A stretch of 64,000 bases of DNA, taken from the NCBI GenBank assembly GCA_030427635.1, contig JAUIBA010000024.1, positions 1 through 64,000 of the forward strand, given 5' to 3'. Position numbers and translations under genes: made by a program. This DNA is from Bacteroidia bacterium. Lineage in GTDB: Bacteria > Bacteroidota > Bacteroidia > Chitinophagales > Chitinophagaceae. Below are positions 45,035 to 53,640 of the stretch, in pieces. The notes under the pieces were generated by a model, which saw only the letters and a list, made by a program, of their open reading frames with translations, did no database searches and was not told where the DNA came from. The first letter of the stretch is position 1. Each line of letters begins with the position of its first letter.

Positions 45035-45979
45035 TCAGCGATCCAGCATTTTTAGAGTCGTGTACTGTTCGGGATAATTAATTGGTAAGCATTTACGCCG
45101 GTAAAGCAGGGTGTCAAGGCGTCGCAGTGCGGCTTCAATCGATTTTAGTTCACGAGCATTTCTGCTTTCCCCTACACCTGCTGCGAATCCTGCGAACCCA
45201 GGTGCATTCAACATGCTGTCTATTGTATTTTTTTTAGCTGCCTGTGCGGTAAGTGATAGTTGCAATTTTGTTTGTGTAGTAAATGCGGTGGAAGCGAAGG
45301 AGAGTTGTTCACCGCTACTGCCTATCAGATAGATAAAAGCCCTTGCTCCCTGGGGTAGGGTTATGTCTCCATTATCTTTAAAGAAGCCCCACACATTGGT
45401 TTGCCCTGGTAGCAATGCCCCTTGCGCGAATATATTCTGATCGGGCAACAAAAAGAAAAGCTGTGCATTATCGGTATAGAGCCCCTGAGTTACTACAGTA
45501 AGGTTGCTGTTTACAAAACCAGGCACATTGCCCAGAAATACGTCCACGTTGTACCATCCCTGTGTCTGAATGTTGAACGTATAATACTGAGCCACCCTGG
45601 ATTCTGGGAACAGCATATCGGATGGCTTGTAACCCGGACCGTTTTCGGGACCGCCTGGGTTTTCGTCCTGTGTCACGGTAGTTTCCTTCCCATTGTCATG
45701 CGTCAGGCTTTTCCATATGCGGCTTAAACGATTCAGCTCTCTGACTAGCATGGCGCAACTGTCATACGCAACCTTAGGGTCATAAGGCATTTCCCCCACT
45801 GGTTCGTTGAGATAGGCAATTAATGCATCCAGTTGTTCATCGCTCATTCCGGTATAGGCGGGCATTTTCTTCTCCCCGTACATCGCTCCCAGGAAGGGGG
45901 CATAACCTCTATGGCTGGACTGTGCAACCGGGTCAAAGACACGTATCATAGAGTCGGCATTCCGGATGAAGGAATACAA
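45035..45979 (-). CDS. C-terminal fragment downstream of the amber codon
   Basis: The longest piece with a usable start codon opens with TTG at 45979 and codes for 314 residues. It lacks the CASCH heme motif (46046-46060) and any signal peptide, because there is no ATG, GTG or TTG in frame between the amber codon and 45979. It is therefore unlikely to be functional alone. Its C-terminal 250 residues have no recognised domain. Confidence 0.5.
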   Translation of the reverse strand: MYSFIRNADSMIRVFDPVAQSSHRGYAPFLGAMYGEKKMPAYTGMSDEQLDALIAYLNEPVGEMPYDPKVAYDSCAMLVRELNRLSRIWKSLTHDNGKETTVTQDENPGGPENGPGYKPSDMLFPESRVAQYYTFNIQTQGWYNVDVFLGNVPGFVNSNLTVVTQGLYTDNAQLFFLLPDQNIFAQGALLPGQTNVWGFFKDNGDITLPQGARAFIYLIGSSGEQLSFASTAFTTQTKLQLSLTAQAAKKNTIDSMLNAPGFAGFAAGVGESRNARELKSIEAALRRLDTLLYRRKCLPINYPEQYTTLKMLDR

Positions 45980-46126
45980 CCATTTTGCGTTTCTCCTTTG
46001 CCCTATATAGGCCAGTGGTGGTCCGGTTCGCTCCTCTGTCTGGTGATGGCAGGAGGCGCATTCACGTTCAAATATGGCCTTGCCTGCTGCTATCTGCTCA
46101 TTGGTGGTAATGGGTTGCGGATTCTG

Positions 46127-46561
46127 CTAGTCAATAGTGCCGTCTGCACCAGCTACGCCTGTGAATAGCTGCATGCCGGGTACTTTGCGTTGTGTGGGGA
46201 TGGACACTCTTACAGGTTGGGAGAATGTGGCTGTAACACCGTTCACCATAATGTTGATCATGCCGCCGCTGCTCAGTGGCTGACGGCCTGACATGGTGGT
46301 GAGTCCTCCCTTTATCATGTCCTGAATGGTGTAGGTTTCCTGCAGGGAGAGCTGCACAGTGTCAGCATCGGTACTGAATGCATGTGCCGGTATTTGCATT
46401 CGGGCTCCCCCAGGTGTGGTAATAGTTGTATCCCGGTTTGTGTTTATGGTGAAAGAAGTAACCGGTAGTTGCGTATTGATTATCGGTGCTTTTTCTTCAT
46501 GCCTGCATCCCGTTAGGTGTAGCAGTAGCAGCAGTGCTGCCAGATACCTGAGGTTTTTCAT
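46127..46561 (-). CDS. N-terminal fragment: lipoprotein domain ending at the amber codon
   Basis: The 144-residue piece that can be translated without readthrough. It has its own signal peptide and could be exported as a short lipoprotein. It lacks the heme-binding part. Confidence 0.6.
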   Translation of the reverse strand: MKNLRYLAALLLLLHLTGCRHEEKAPIINTQLPVTSFTINTNRDTTITTPGGARMQIPAHAFSTDADTVQLSLQETYTIQDMIKGGLTTMSGRQPLSSGGMINIMVNGVTATFSQPVRVSIPTQRKVPGMQLFTGVAGADGTID

Positions 46562-46638
46562 AAGGTGGTTTTTATAAAATTACTGAAACAGAGATGTACT
46601 CACGCAGACTGTATCGCTATAATGGTAGTACATTCTGT

Positions 46639-46646
46639 TAATTTTG
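46639..46646 (+). promoter_or_regulatory. -7 promoter element of queG
   Basis: TAATTTTG, 7 nt before the ATG at 46654; implies a leaderless or near-leaderless mRNA. Confidence 0.55.
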
Positions 46647-46653
46647 TAAGCTA

Positions 46654-47598
46654 ATGAGCAGTACGGCCGCAGAATATAATAAGCAACTGATACGGGCAGA
46701 GGCCGAAAGGTTGGGCTTTATGGCCTGTGGCGTGGCTGCGGCTGTGCAGCTGGATGATGATGCCCGCAGGCTGGAGCAGTGGCTGCACAAAGGCTATCAG
46801 GGTACTATGCAGTATATGGAGCGGCATTTTGACCTGCGTACCGACCCCCGTAAGCTGGTGCCGGGGGCACGCTCGGTAATAACGCTGCTTATGAACTACT
46901 TCCCCGGGGAGCAGCAGGCACCGGAAGCTCCCGGTGTGGCTAAGTATGCATGGGGTACAGACTATCATTATGTAATACGGGAAAAGCTGAATGAGCTGCT
47001 GGCTACCATACAGACACACATAGGTGCTGTAGAAGGCAGGGGATTTGTAGATAGTGCGCCGGTACTGGAGCGTAGCTGGGCTGTGCGCAGCGGACTGGGC
47101 TGGGTAGGGAAAAACGGCAATCTGCTGAATAGGCATGCCGGTTCTTTCTTCTTCATTGCCACACTCATAACAGATCTGGATCTCCCGGCCGACCCACCAT
47201 TTTCTACTGACCATTGCGGCACCTGTACCCAGTGTATAGATGCCTGCCCTACCGATGCGCTGGTATCGCCCACGGTAGTAGATGGCAGTAAGTGTATTTC
47301 TTATCTCACCATAGAGCTCAAAGATGCACTGATACCGCAGGACATGCACAGCAGCCTGGATGGCTGGATGTTTGGCTGCGATGTGTGCCAGGATGTATGC
47401 CCCTGGAACCGGTTTTCCAAACCACATACCGAACCGCACTTTACCCCTATACCGCAGATACTGAATCTTTCCCTGGGCGAATGGGAGCAGATGACAGAGG
47501 CCGGTTTTAATGAGATTTTCCGTAAGTCGCCCATGAAGCGCAGTAAATGGAAAGGTATCATGCGCAATGTGGGCGCATTGCGCAGCGCAGATAAATAA
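46654..47598 (+). CDS. queG: Epoxyqueuosine reductase
   Basis: A 314-residue iron-sulfur, cobalamin-dependent enzyme of the last step in queuosine tRNA modification. Motifs: RLGFMACGVA at the N-terminus, MQYMERHFDLRTDPRKLVPG, GLGWVGKNGNLL, two 4Fe-4S motifs CGTCTQCIDACPTDAL and GCDVCQDVCPWNRF. Length and motif order match QueG. Confidence 0.96.
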   Translation: MSSTAAEYNKQLIRAEAERLGFMACGVAAAVQLDDDARRLEQWLHKGYQGTMQYMERHFDLRTDPRKLVPGARSVITLLMNYFPGEQQAPEAPGVAKYAWGTDYHYVIREKLNELLATIQTHIGAVEGRGFVDSAPVLERSWAVRSGLGWVGKNGNLLNRHAGSFFFIATLITDLDLPADPPFSTDHCGTCTQCIDACPTDALVSPTVVDGSKCISYLTIELKDALIPQDMHSSLDGWMFGCDVCQDVCPWNRFSKPHTEPHFTPIPQILNLSLGEWEQMTEAGFNEIFRKSPMKRSKWKGIMRNVGALRSADK

Positions 47599-47694
47599 CC
47601 AATGTGCCGGTGAAGCTGTAATGAATGTCCATGGCGGTGGTGTCAATATATTGCTAAAAACAGCTTCTGTTGGTGGTGGCATAGGTTATCCTCT

Positions 47695-47702
47695 TACCTT
47701 TG
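47695..47702 (+). promoter_or_regulatory. -7 promoter element of the ABC transporter operon
   Basis: TACCTTTG, 32 nt before the proposed TTG start at 47735; a TTG at 47670-47672 could serve as a -33 element with a 22-base spacer. It supports a short start for the ATPase. Confidence 0.5.
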
Positions 47703-47734
47703 TTACTCCGTATTCATATTCAAACAGCCTGCTC

Positions 47735-48643
47735 TTGCCTCCAATAGTTGAGATACAGAATGTGACCAAATCCTTTAAGAAGGTACCCCGTGTATCTGAC
47801 CTTTCATTTACCATAGACAAGGGTGATGTATATGGCTTCCTGGGGCAGAATGGTGCAGGTAAGAGTACTACCATGCGCATGATACTGGGGCTTATATTCC
47901 CCGATGCAGGTAAGGTGCTGATAAATGGTACAGAGCTTACCAACAGCAGACGGCACCTGCTGCGGCATATAGGCGCAGTAATAGAAAGGCCCGATATGTA
48001 TGGCTACCTGAGCGGATGGGACAACCTGAAAATATTTGCCGCACTTACAGATGCTACTATAAAAGAAAAACGGCTGTATGATGTGCTGGAGCAGGTAGGC
48101 CTGCGCGGGCGCGAGCGGGACAAGGTAAAAACCTACTCGCAGGGTATGAAGCAGCGCCTGGGTATAGCTATAGCCCTGGTACATGAGCCCGACCTGCTGA
48201 TACTGGATGAGCCTACCAATGGCCTGGACCCACAGGGTATAGCCGGTATGCGGCAGCTGATACAGTCACTAAGCCGGGAGCATGGGAAGACAGTATTGGT
48301 ATCATCGCACATGCTGCATGAAATAGAGCAGGTAGCTACCAGAATGCTGATACTGCACCGGGGGAAGAAGATAGCAGAAGGGCCTGTGCAGGAGTTGCTG
48401 AATCCGGAGGAGATGATGGTGCGCATAGGTATAGTGCCGGATGATGTCATTACCCGTAAGCTGACGGAAAGCCAGTGGCAGAAACATGTGGTAACCGCTG
48501 CAGACGGCCAGCTTACATTCAGGCTGAACAAAGAAATGATACCGGAGCTGAACAGATGGCTGGTAAACAATGGGGCAGGGGTCACAGATATTGATTCCCG
48601 TCATTCGCTGGAAGATTACTTTATATCCCTGACCAATGATTAG
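47735..48643 (+). CDS. ABC transporter ATP-binding protein
   Basis: A 302-residue ATPase if started at the TTG at 47735 (LPPIVEIQNVTKSFKK). The frame is open from 47567 with an ATG at 47621, but the family normally starts just before IVEIQNVTKSF and the -7 element at 47695 lies inside the longer version. Motifs: Walker A GQNGAGKSTTMRMIL, signature YSQGMKQRLGIAIAL, Walker B LLILDEPTNGLDPQG, H-loop VLVSSHMLHEI. A C-terminal domain of about 85 residues follows. It pairs with the permease, whose start overlaps its end by 8 nt; CcmA/NatA-like subtype, probably an exporter. Confidence 0.93.
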   Translation: MPPIVEIQNVTKSFKKVPRVSDLSFTIDKGDVYGFLGQNGAGKSTTMRMILGLIFPDAGKVLINGTELTNSRRHLLRHIGAVIERPDMYGYLSGWDNLKIFAALTDATIKEKRLYDVLEQVGLRGRERDKVKTYSQGMKQRLGIAIALVHEPDLLILDEPTNGLDPQGIAGMRQLIQSLSREHGKTVLVSSHMLHEIEQVATRMLILHRGKKIAEGPVQELLNPEEMMVRIGIVPDDVITRKLTESQWQKHVVTAADGQLTFRLNKEMIPELNRWLVNNGAGVTDIDSRHSLEDYFISLTND

Positions 48644-49475
48644 ACTGCTGCTTATAGAGTTATACAAGATATTCAGGCGTCCCCGCACCTACATCAGCTT
48701 TGGTGTGGTTACGGCCACCTCGCTCATATTTCAGCTGGCTATGAAAGCAGGTGGCCGGGAGTTCTTTGAGTTTGGGATGCAGGATATATCAGAGCAGTTT
48801 AACATACAGGGCAATATCATTAATGGTTACCTCGTAGCCTACCTCATACTGCAGTCGCTGCTGATACAGATACCACTGCTGGTGGCGCTGGTAGCGGGCG
48901 ATGCGCTGGCCGGTGAGGCCAATGGCGGCACGCTGCGGCTGATACTTACCCGGCCTGTAAGCCGCACCCGGCTGGTAATGATAAAGTTTATGGCCAGCAG
49001 CATATATACCATTATGCTCATAGTGTGGCTGGCTGTGATGGCGCTGTTTCTGTCGCTGCTGGTATTTGGTGACGGGGACATGATAAACCTGAAAAGTGAA
49101 ACCTTTATATTGCTGCTGAAGCATGATGTGATGTGGCGCTATGCCTGTGCCTTTGGTTTTGCCTGCCTGGCTATGACTACAATAGCATCTCTGTCCATGC
49201 TGCTGTCGGCATTTGCCGATAATAGTATAGGGCCCATCATTGCTACCATGGGTATAGTGGTTGTGTTTACGATACTGTCCAATCTGGAGCTGCCCCTGTT
49301 TACTGCTATCAATCCATATCTGTTTACCTCACACATGGTAGGGTGGAAGGGGTTCTTTGATGCAGATGTACCATACAGGGCCATTGGAAAATCGGCTATG
49401 GTGTTGTTTCTGTATACATCGGGCTTTCTTGCGGCTACGATACTTTACTTCAATAAAAAGGATATAACCTCATGA
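48636..49475 (+). CDS. ABC transporter permease (ABC-2 type)
   Basis: A 279-residue membrane protein with about six spans. It begins MIRLLLIELYKIFRRPRTYI, typical for ABC-2 permeases, and has LVALVAGDALAGEANGGTLR, ILTRPVSRTRLVMIKFMASS and YTIMLIVWLAVMALFLSLLV. It forms the channel for the ATPase encoded just upstream. It overlaps both neighbours (8 nt and 4 nt), so the three genes are translationally coupled. Substrate unknown. Confidence 0.92.
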   Translation: MIRLLLIELYKIFRRPRTYISFGVVTATSLIFQLAMKAGGREFFEFGMQDISEQFNIQGNIINGYLVAYLILQSLLIQIPLLVALVAGDALAGEANGGTLRLILTRPVSRTRLVMIKFMASSIYTIMLIVWLAVMALFLSLLVFGDGDMINLKSETFILLLKHDVMWRYACAFGFACLAMTTIASLSMLLSAFADNSIGPIIATMGIVVVFTILSNLELPLFTAINPYLFTSHMVGWKGFFDADVPYRAIGKSAMVLFLYTSGFLAATILYFNKKDITS

Positions 49476-50185
49476 TACGTGTACTGGCATTTGTGTTTAC
49501 GTTGTTTTTGCTGCCGTTTACTACTATGGCCTCCGATGCTCAGGAGCTTTACCTTACCCTGCGCAGCAAAGTGCTGGCGGTAAAGGATTATACTGCCGAT
49601 GTGCGGGTGCTGATAGATGTGAGCTATATGCAGATACCTACACTGGAGGGCATACTGTACTATAAAGCGCCCGATAAGGTGAAGATGGTGCGGAAAGATG
49701 GCATATCTATGCTGCCAAAAAAGAACATAAGCCTTACGCTGGGCAGCCTTATCCCATCGGGTGGGGTAACGGTGCTGGATGCCGGTACTGCTACTATAAA
49801 AGGGCATAACCTACGCATACTGAAGGTGATACCGGATGACGATAAGACCGGTATAGTGCTTACCCGTATATGGGTAGATGAGGCCGCACTGCTGGCATAC
49901 CGTACCGAAACCACCACCCGCGATGAGGGCACTGTAGTACTGGACCTGGAATATGGGAGCTATGCCCGTTATGCCCTGCCCGACAAAGTGTCCATAACTA
50001 TGGATGTGAAGGAATATAAACTGCCCAAGGGTGCTACCATGGACTACAGTGAGGCTCCTGGCACACCTAAAAAGCCAGTGGCAGCAGGTGGTAAGAACGA
50101 AAAGGGACGCATAGACATTACTTACCTCAGCTACAAGGTTAATAAGGGGCTTAGTGACAGCATATTTGCCGATAAGGATAAATAA
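49472..50185 (+). CDS. Periplasmic LolA-like outer-membrane lipoprotein-sorting protein
   Basis: A 237-residue exported protein (MIRVLAFVFTLFLLPFTTMA signal). The body fits the LolA/LppX fold: DYTADVRVLIDVSYMQIPTL, GILYYKAPDKVKMVRKDG, IVLTRIWVDEAALLAYRTET and LPDKVSITMDVKEYKLPKG. Starts with ATGA overlapping the permease stop, so it belongs to the transporter operon. A periplasmic lipid- or lipoprotein-binding partner of the exporter is a reasonable inference. Confidence 0.82.
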   Translation: MIRVLAFVFTLFLLPFTTMASDAQELYLTLRSKVLAVKDYTADVRVLIDVSYMQIPTLEGILYYKAPDKVKMVRKDGISMLPKKNISLTLGSLIPSGGVTVLDAGTATIKGHNLRILKVIPDDDKTGIVLTRIWVDEAALLAYRTETTTRDEGTVVLDLEYGSYARYALPDKVSITMDVKEYKLPKGATMDYSEAPGTPKKPVAAGGKNEKGRIDITYLSYKVNKGLSDSIFADKDK

Positions 50186-50196
50186 GCAGCAGTTTA

Positions 50197-50871
50197 TTAT
50201 CCGTTGCGGCCCTGCAGCATGGGCACAAATGAGAAGTCGCCCATTTCCTGCTGGAATATCTTTCCGTCCTTATCCTTTGTTACCCTGATCATCTTTTGCT
50301 TCTCATCTTCGCCTACGGGTATTATCATAATGCCGCCGGGCTTCAGTTGCTCTATGAGCTTAGGCGGTATAAAGGGTGCGCCGCAGGTGATAATAATCTT
50401 ATCGAACGGGGCATAGGTAGGCAGGCCGGCAAAGCCATCGCCATAGAACCGTTTGATATTGGGATATCGACTCAGAAAGAAGAACTTACCTACAAAATCA
50501 TAGAGAGCTTTCTGGCGCTCTATGGTATATAAGGATACACCCATCTCTCCCAGTACACATGCCTGATAGGCGCTGCCTGTGCCTATTTCCAGTACTTTGT
50601 CATATTTGTTTATTTCCAGTAGCTGTGTCTGGTATGCTACTGTGAATGGCTGGGAAATAGTCTGGCCGGCAGTGATGGGGAATGCTCTGTCTTCATAGGC
50701 CATGCGCTCAAAGGCGGGGTCCAGAAAGAAGTGGCGGGGTATAGCATCAATAGCAGCGAGTACGCGCTCGTCAGTAATTCCTTTTTTTTCGCGCAGGCTT
50801 TTGATAAGGTCATGCCTGAGCCGCTTATGTATAAAAGTATCCTCTTTAGGTATGCTTTGCAATGGGCGCAT
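50197..50871 (-). CDS. pcm: Protein-L-isoaspartate O-methyltransferase
   Basis: A 224-residue SAM-dependent repair enzyme for isoaspartyl residues. Motifs: IPRHFFLDPAFERMAYEDRA, FPITAGQTISQPFTVAYQTQ, SAM site VLEIGTGSAYQACVLGEMG, YGDGFAGLPTYAPFDKIIIT and CGAPFIPPKLIEQLKPGGIM. Length and motif order are normal. Convergent with the LolA-like gene; 11 nt between the stops. Confidence 0.96.
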   Translation of the reverse strand: MRPLQSIPKEDTFIHKRLRHDLIKSLREKKGITDERVLAAIDAIPRHFFLDPAFERMAYEDRAFPITAGQTISQPFTVAYQTQLLEINKYDKVLEIGTGSAYQACVLGEMGVSLYTIERQKALYDFVGKFFFLSRYPNIKRFYGDGFAGLPTYAPFDKIIITCGAPFIPPKLIEQLKPGGIMIIPVGEDEKQKMIRVTKDKDGKIFQQEMGDFSFVPMLQGRNG

Positions 50872-50875
50872 GGCA

Positions 50876-50883
50876 CAAAGTTA
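50876..50883 (-). promoter_or_regulatory. -7 promoter element of pcm
   Basis: TAACTTTG on the minus strand, only 4 nt before the ATG at 50871, implying a leaderless mRNA. Confidence 0.55.
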
Positions 50884-50934
50884 CGAAGCAGGTAACGGCG
50901 GGGCAATAAGCTGCGGGGGAACTTATCCACAAAA

Positions 50935-50970
50935 TGAATGCCCCGGCTCTCTGGGAGAGCCGGGGCATGG
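50935..50970 (-). terminator. Terminator of fusA
   Basis: GCCCCGGCTCTC (50940-50951) and GAGAGCCGGGGC (50955-50966) form a perfect 12-bp stem with a 3-base loop, 30 nt after the fusA stop on the minus strand, followed there by ATTCATTTT. Confidence 0.9.
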
Positions 50971-50995
50971 TATTATTTGTATTGTGAACGCTGAA

Positions 50996-53137
50996 TTATG
51001 CGTTTACTTTACCTTTTGATTTAGCTATTACTTCCTCTTCGATATTGCGCGGAGCAGGAGAGTAGTGGCTGAACTCCATGGTAGAGGTAGCACGGCCTGA
51101 AGACAGTGAACGCAGCTGTGTAACATAACCGAACATTTCGCTCAGTGGCACTTTAGCCTTGATTACCTGCAGGTTGTTACGGTTGTCCATACCTTCCAGC
51201 ATAGCGCGACGACGGTTAAGGTCACCTGTTACATCACCCATGTACTGATCAGGAGTGATAACTTCTACCTTCATGATAGGCTCCAGTATCACCGTTTTTG
51301 CTTTACGGCCAGCCTCACGGAAGCCAGACTTAGCGCAAAGTTCGAATGACATACCGTCAGAGTCCACCTGGTGGAAAGAACCGTCGAATATACGTACCCT
51401 CATGCTCTCTACAGGGAAACCTGCCAGAGGACCATTGGTCATAGACGCTTCAAAACCTTTCTGGATAGGAGCGATGAATTCGCGTGGGATAGAACCACCG
51501 AAGATATCGTTGATGAACTGGAAGTTACCCTTACCTTCTTTCAGGAATTCTTCGTCAGCAGGTCCGATTTCGAACTGGATATCGGCAAACTTACCACGAC
51601 CACCTGTCTGCTTTTTGTACACTTCGCGGTGCTCTACTTTCAGCGTAAATGCCTCTTTGTAAGCAACCTGAGGAGCACCCTGGTTGATTTCAACCTTGAA
51701 CTCGCGCTTCATACGGTCAACGATGATTTCGAGGTGAAGCTCACCCATACCGCTCAGTACTGTCTGTCCGGTATCTTCGTCGGTCTTAACGCGGAGTGTA
51801 GGATCTTCTTCTACCAGCTTGGCAATCGCCATACCCATTTTATCAACGTCGGCCTGAGTTTTAGGCTCTACCGCGATAGAGATAACCGGCTCTGGTATGA
51901 ACATGTTCTCCAGAACGATTGGGTTTTTCTCGTCGCACAGGGTATCACCTGTCTTGATTTCCTTAAAGCCTACAGCAGCACCGATATCACCAGCTTCGAT
52001 GAAGTCGATTGGGTTCTGCTTGTTAGCGTGCATCTGCATGATACGGCTGATACGCTCGTTTTTGCCGGAACGCATGTTAAGTACATAAGAACCTGCATCG
52101 AGGTGACCAGAGTAGCACCGGAAGAACGCCAGACGACCTACGAAAGGATCGGTCATGATTTTGAACGCGAGGGCAGCGAATGGCTCCTTCGGATCGGGCC
52201 TGCGCTCAATTTCGTTACCGGTGTTAGGGTCTGTACCCTTGATAGATTCGATATCTACCGGTGAAGGCAGGTAGCGGATGATAGCATCCAGCGCTGTCTG
52301 TACACCTTTGTTTTTGTAAGCAGAACCGCACAGCATAGGTATGATGCTGAGGTCGATAGTAGCTTTACGGATAGCTTCGTGGATTTCTTCTACGCTGATG
52401 CTGTTAGGATCTTCGAAGAATTTCTCCATCAGCTGATCGTCATACTCAGCTACTGCTTCTACCAGATACTGACGCCAGTGCTCAGCTTCTTCCTGCATAT
52501 CGGCAGGGATAGGCACTTCGGTATAAGTCATACCCTGTGTAGCGTCGTCCCATATGATACCTTTCATCTGTATAAGGTCAACCACACCTTTGAAGTTATC
52601 TTCAGCACCTATAGGCAGCTGCAGTGGCACTGACTTAGCGCCCAGCATGTCTTTGATCTGCTGAACCACCATCAGGAAGTCGGCACCGATACGGTCCATT
52701 TTGTTTACGAAACCGATACGTGGAACCTTGTAACGGTTTGCCTGACGCCATACAGTCTCTGACTGAGGCTCAACGCCGTCCACAGCGCTGAACAGGGCCA
52801 TAAGACCGTCCAGTACACGCATAGAGCGCTCTACCTCAATGGTAAAGTCAACGTGGCCCGGAGTATCAATGATGTTGAACTTATATTTCTTTGAGTCGTC
52901 TGTAGGCTTGCCCTGAACGGTAGGGAAGTTCCAGAAACATGTAGTAGCTGCCGAAGTGATGGTGATACCACGCTCCTGCTCCTGTGCCATCCAGTCCATG
53001 GTAGCTGCACCCTCGTGCACCTCACCTATTTTGTGGTTAACACCAGTGTAATAAAGGATACGCTCGGTAGTGGTAGTTTTACCGGCGTCAATGTGTGCAG
53101 CGATACCAAAATTGCGCTGTAAGCGAAGATCTGCCAT
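50996..53137 (-). CDS. fusA: Translation elongation factor G
   Basis: A 713-residue translocation GTPase. G domain: [20 protein letters not shown] (P loop), [16 protein letters not shown] (switch I), [20 protein letters not shown], and [12 protein letters not shown]. Domain III-V blocks are normal, including [20 protein letters not shown] and [20 protein letters not shown]. It stands alone with its own promoter and terminator rather than in a str operon with rpsL/rpsG. Confidence 0.98.
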   Translation of the reverse strand: MADLRLQRNFGIAAHIDAGKTTTTERILYYTGVNHKIGEVHEGAATMDWMAQEQERGITITSAATTCFWNFPTVQGKPTDDSKKYKFNIIDTPGHVDFTIEVERSMRVLDGLMALFSAVDGVEPQSETVWRQANRYKVPRIGFVNKMDRIGADFLMVVQQIKDMLGAKSVPLQLPIGAEDNFKGVVDLIQMKGIIWDDATQGMTYTEVPIPADMQEEAEHWRQYLVEAVAEYDDQLMEKFFEDPNSISVEEIHEAIRKATIDLSIIPMLCGSAYKNKGVQTALDAIIRYLPSPVDIESIKGTDPNTGNEIERRPDPKEPFAALAFKIMTDPFVGRLAFFRCYSGHLDAGSYVLNMRSGKNERISRIMQMHANKQNPIDFIEAGDIGAAVGFKEIKTGDTLCDEKNPIVLENMFIPEPVISIAVEPKTQADVDKMGMAIAKLVEEDPTLRVKTDEDTGQTVLSGMGELHLEIIVDRMKREFKVEINQGAPQVAYKEAFTLKVEHREVYKKQTGGRGKFADIQFEIGPADEEFLKEGKGNFQFINDIFGGSIPREFIAPIQKGFEASMTNGPLAGFPVESMRVRIFDGSFHQVDSDGMSFELCAKSGFREAGRKAKTVILEPIMKVEVITPDQYMGDVTGDLNRRRAMLEGMDNRNNLQVIKAKVPLSEMFGYVTQLRSLSSGRATSTMEFSHYSPAPRNIEEEVIAKSKGKVNA

Positions 53138-53640
53138 TGTTTTAGCTTATTAGATTGTGTAAATTTCTAATTTTTGAGGTGCAAAGGTAGGGGATTTTAA
53201 TGAGAAAATAAATATATCAGAAAGCCCTTTGCGGCTCCCGGGCGTGTGTTTTTTTCAGGCTTGCCCGGAGGGTAAGCAATTTTACTGAGGCAGTGAGCAA
53301 TTTTATTTTTTCAGTAGCCATCCTGTGCTTGTTTGTAGGTTTTAGTTTACTGGTTATCAATTACTTGTTGCTGGTTTGTGGCTCGCGGCAGTGCTAACTT
53401 ATTGCCCAATTGTTGCGCAAAAACTTCTCGAAAATTGCTCGCGTGTTTTTGGTTATGTGTTTGGGAGGTGGCGGAAGGTGAGCCGGTATGTATCATAGTG
53501 TACCTGTTATGCAGGGTGTGTGGGATAAATATGGCACAAAGTTCGTGCCGTGATGGTATATAATGCAGCTTATGCCAGGAATGTGGATATGTTTTACGGG
53601 CAATGGAAAATATGTCTATATAATGAGTAGCCGGAGGTGG
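53138..53640. other. Intergenic region upstream of fusA
   Basis: About 500 bases. It holds the fusA promoter at 53182 and the pair AAGCAATTTTACT / GAGCAATTTTATT (53274-53306), a short imperfect direct repeat. No gene, RNA or terminator is convincing in the remainder; frames here are short and unlike protein. Confidence 0.45.
53182..53189 (-). promoter_or_regulatory. -7 promoter element of fusA
   Basis: TACCTTTG on the minus strand, 44 nt before the fusA ATG, leaving an AT-rich leader of about 38 nt. Confidence 0.55.

Larger units (their letters stand above)
45035..46561 (-). pseudogene. Cytochrome c lipoprotein gene split by an in-frame amber codon
   Basis: Reading the minus strand from ATG 46561 to the stop at 45035 gives one continuous 508-codon frame interrupted only by TAG at 46127-46129. 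Before it: lipoprotein signal (LLLHLTGC), then a beta-rich domain with TPGGARMQIPAHAFS and LSSGGMINIMVNG, ending GVAGADGTID. After it: QNPQPITTNEQIAAGKAIFE, heme motif ECASCH, PPLAYIGQRRNAKWLYSFI, and MPAYTGMSDEQLDALIAYL, a cytochrome c end with its axial Met. In similar Bacteroidota proteins the junction reads DGSI-D/N-W-x-NPQP, so the TAG most simply replaces TGG (Trp). Either a recent nonsense mutation, a suppressible amber, or a sequencing error. Confidence 0.85.

Noticed and set aside
46127-46129. TAG read as pyrrolysine
   Set aside because: Pyrrolysine use is not known in Bacteroidota, no pyl genes are in the window, and a Trp-to-amber change explains the position better.
46651-47682. 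343-residue open frame antisense to queG
   Set aside because: It overlaps queG almost completely and has no recognisable protein features; queG has intact Fe-S motifs.
47567-47734. Long N-terminal extension of the ABC ATPase
   Set aside because: It overlaps queG, contains the promoter-like element, and is absent from the usual start of the family.
51371-52264. 297-residue open frame antisense to fusA
   Set aside because: It lies wholly inside the elongation factor G gene, whose protein sequence is fully conserved; the antisense frame has no domain and reflects codon bias.
53378-53563. 61-residue frame upstream of fusA
   Set aside because: Cys-rich random-looking translation, no plausible start context and no neighbours in operon.
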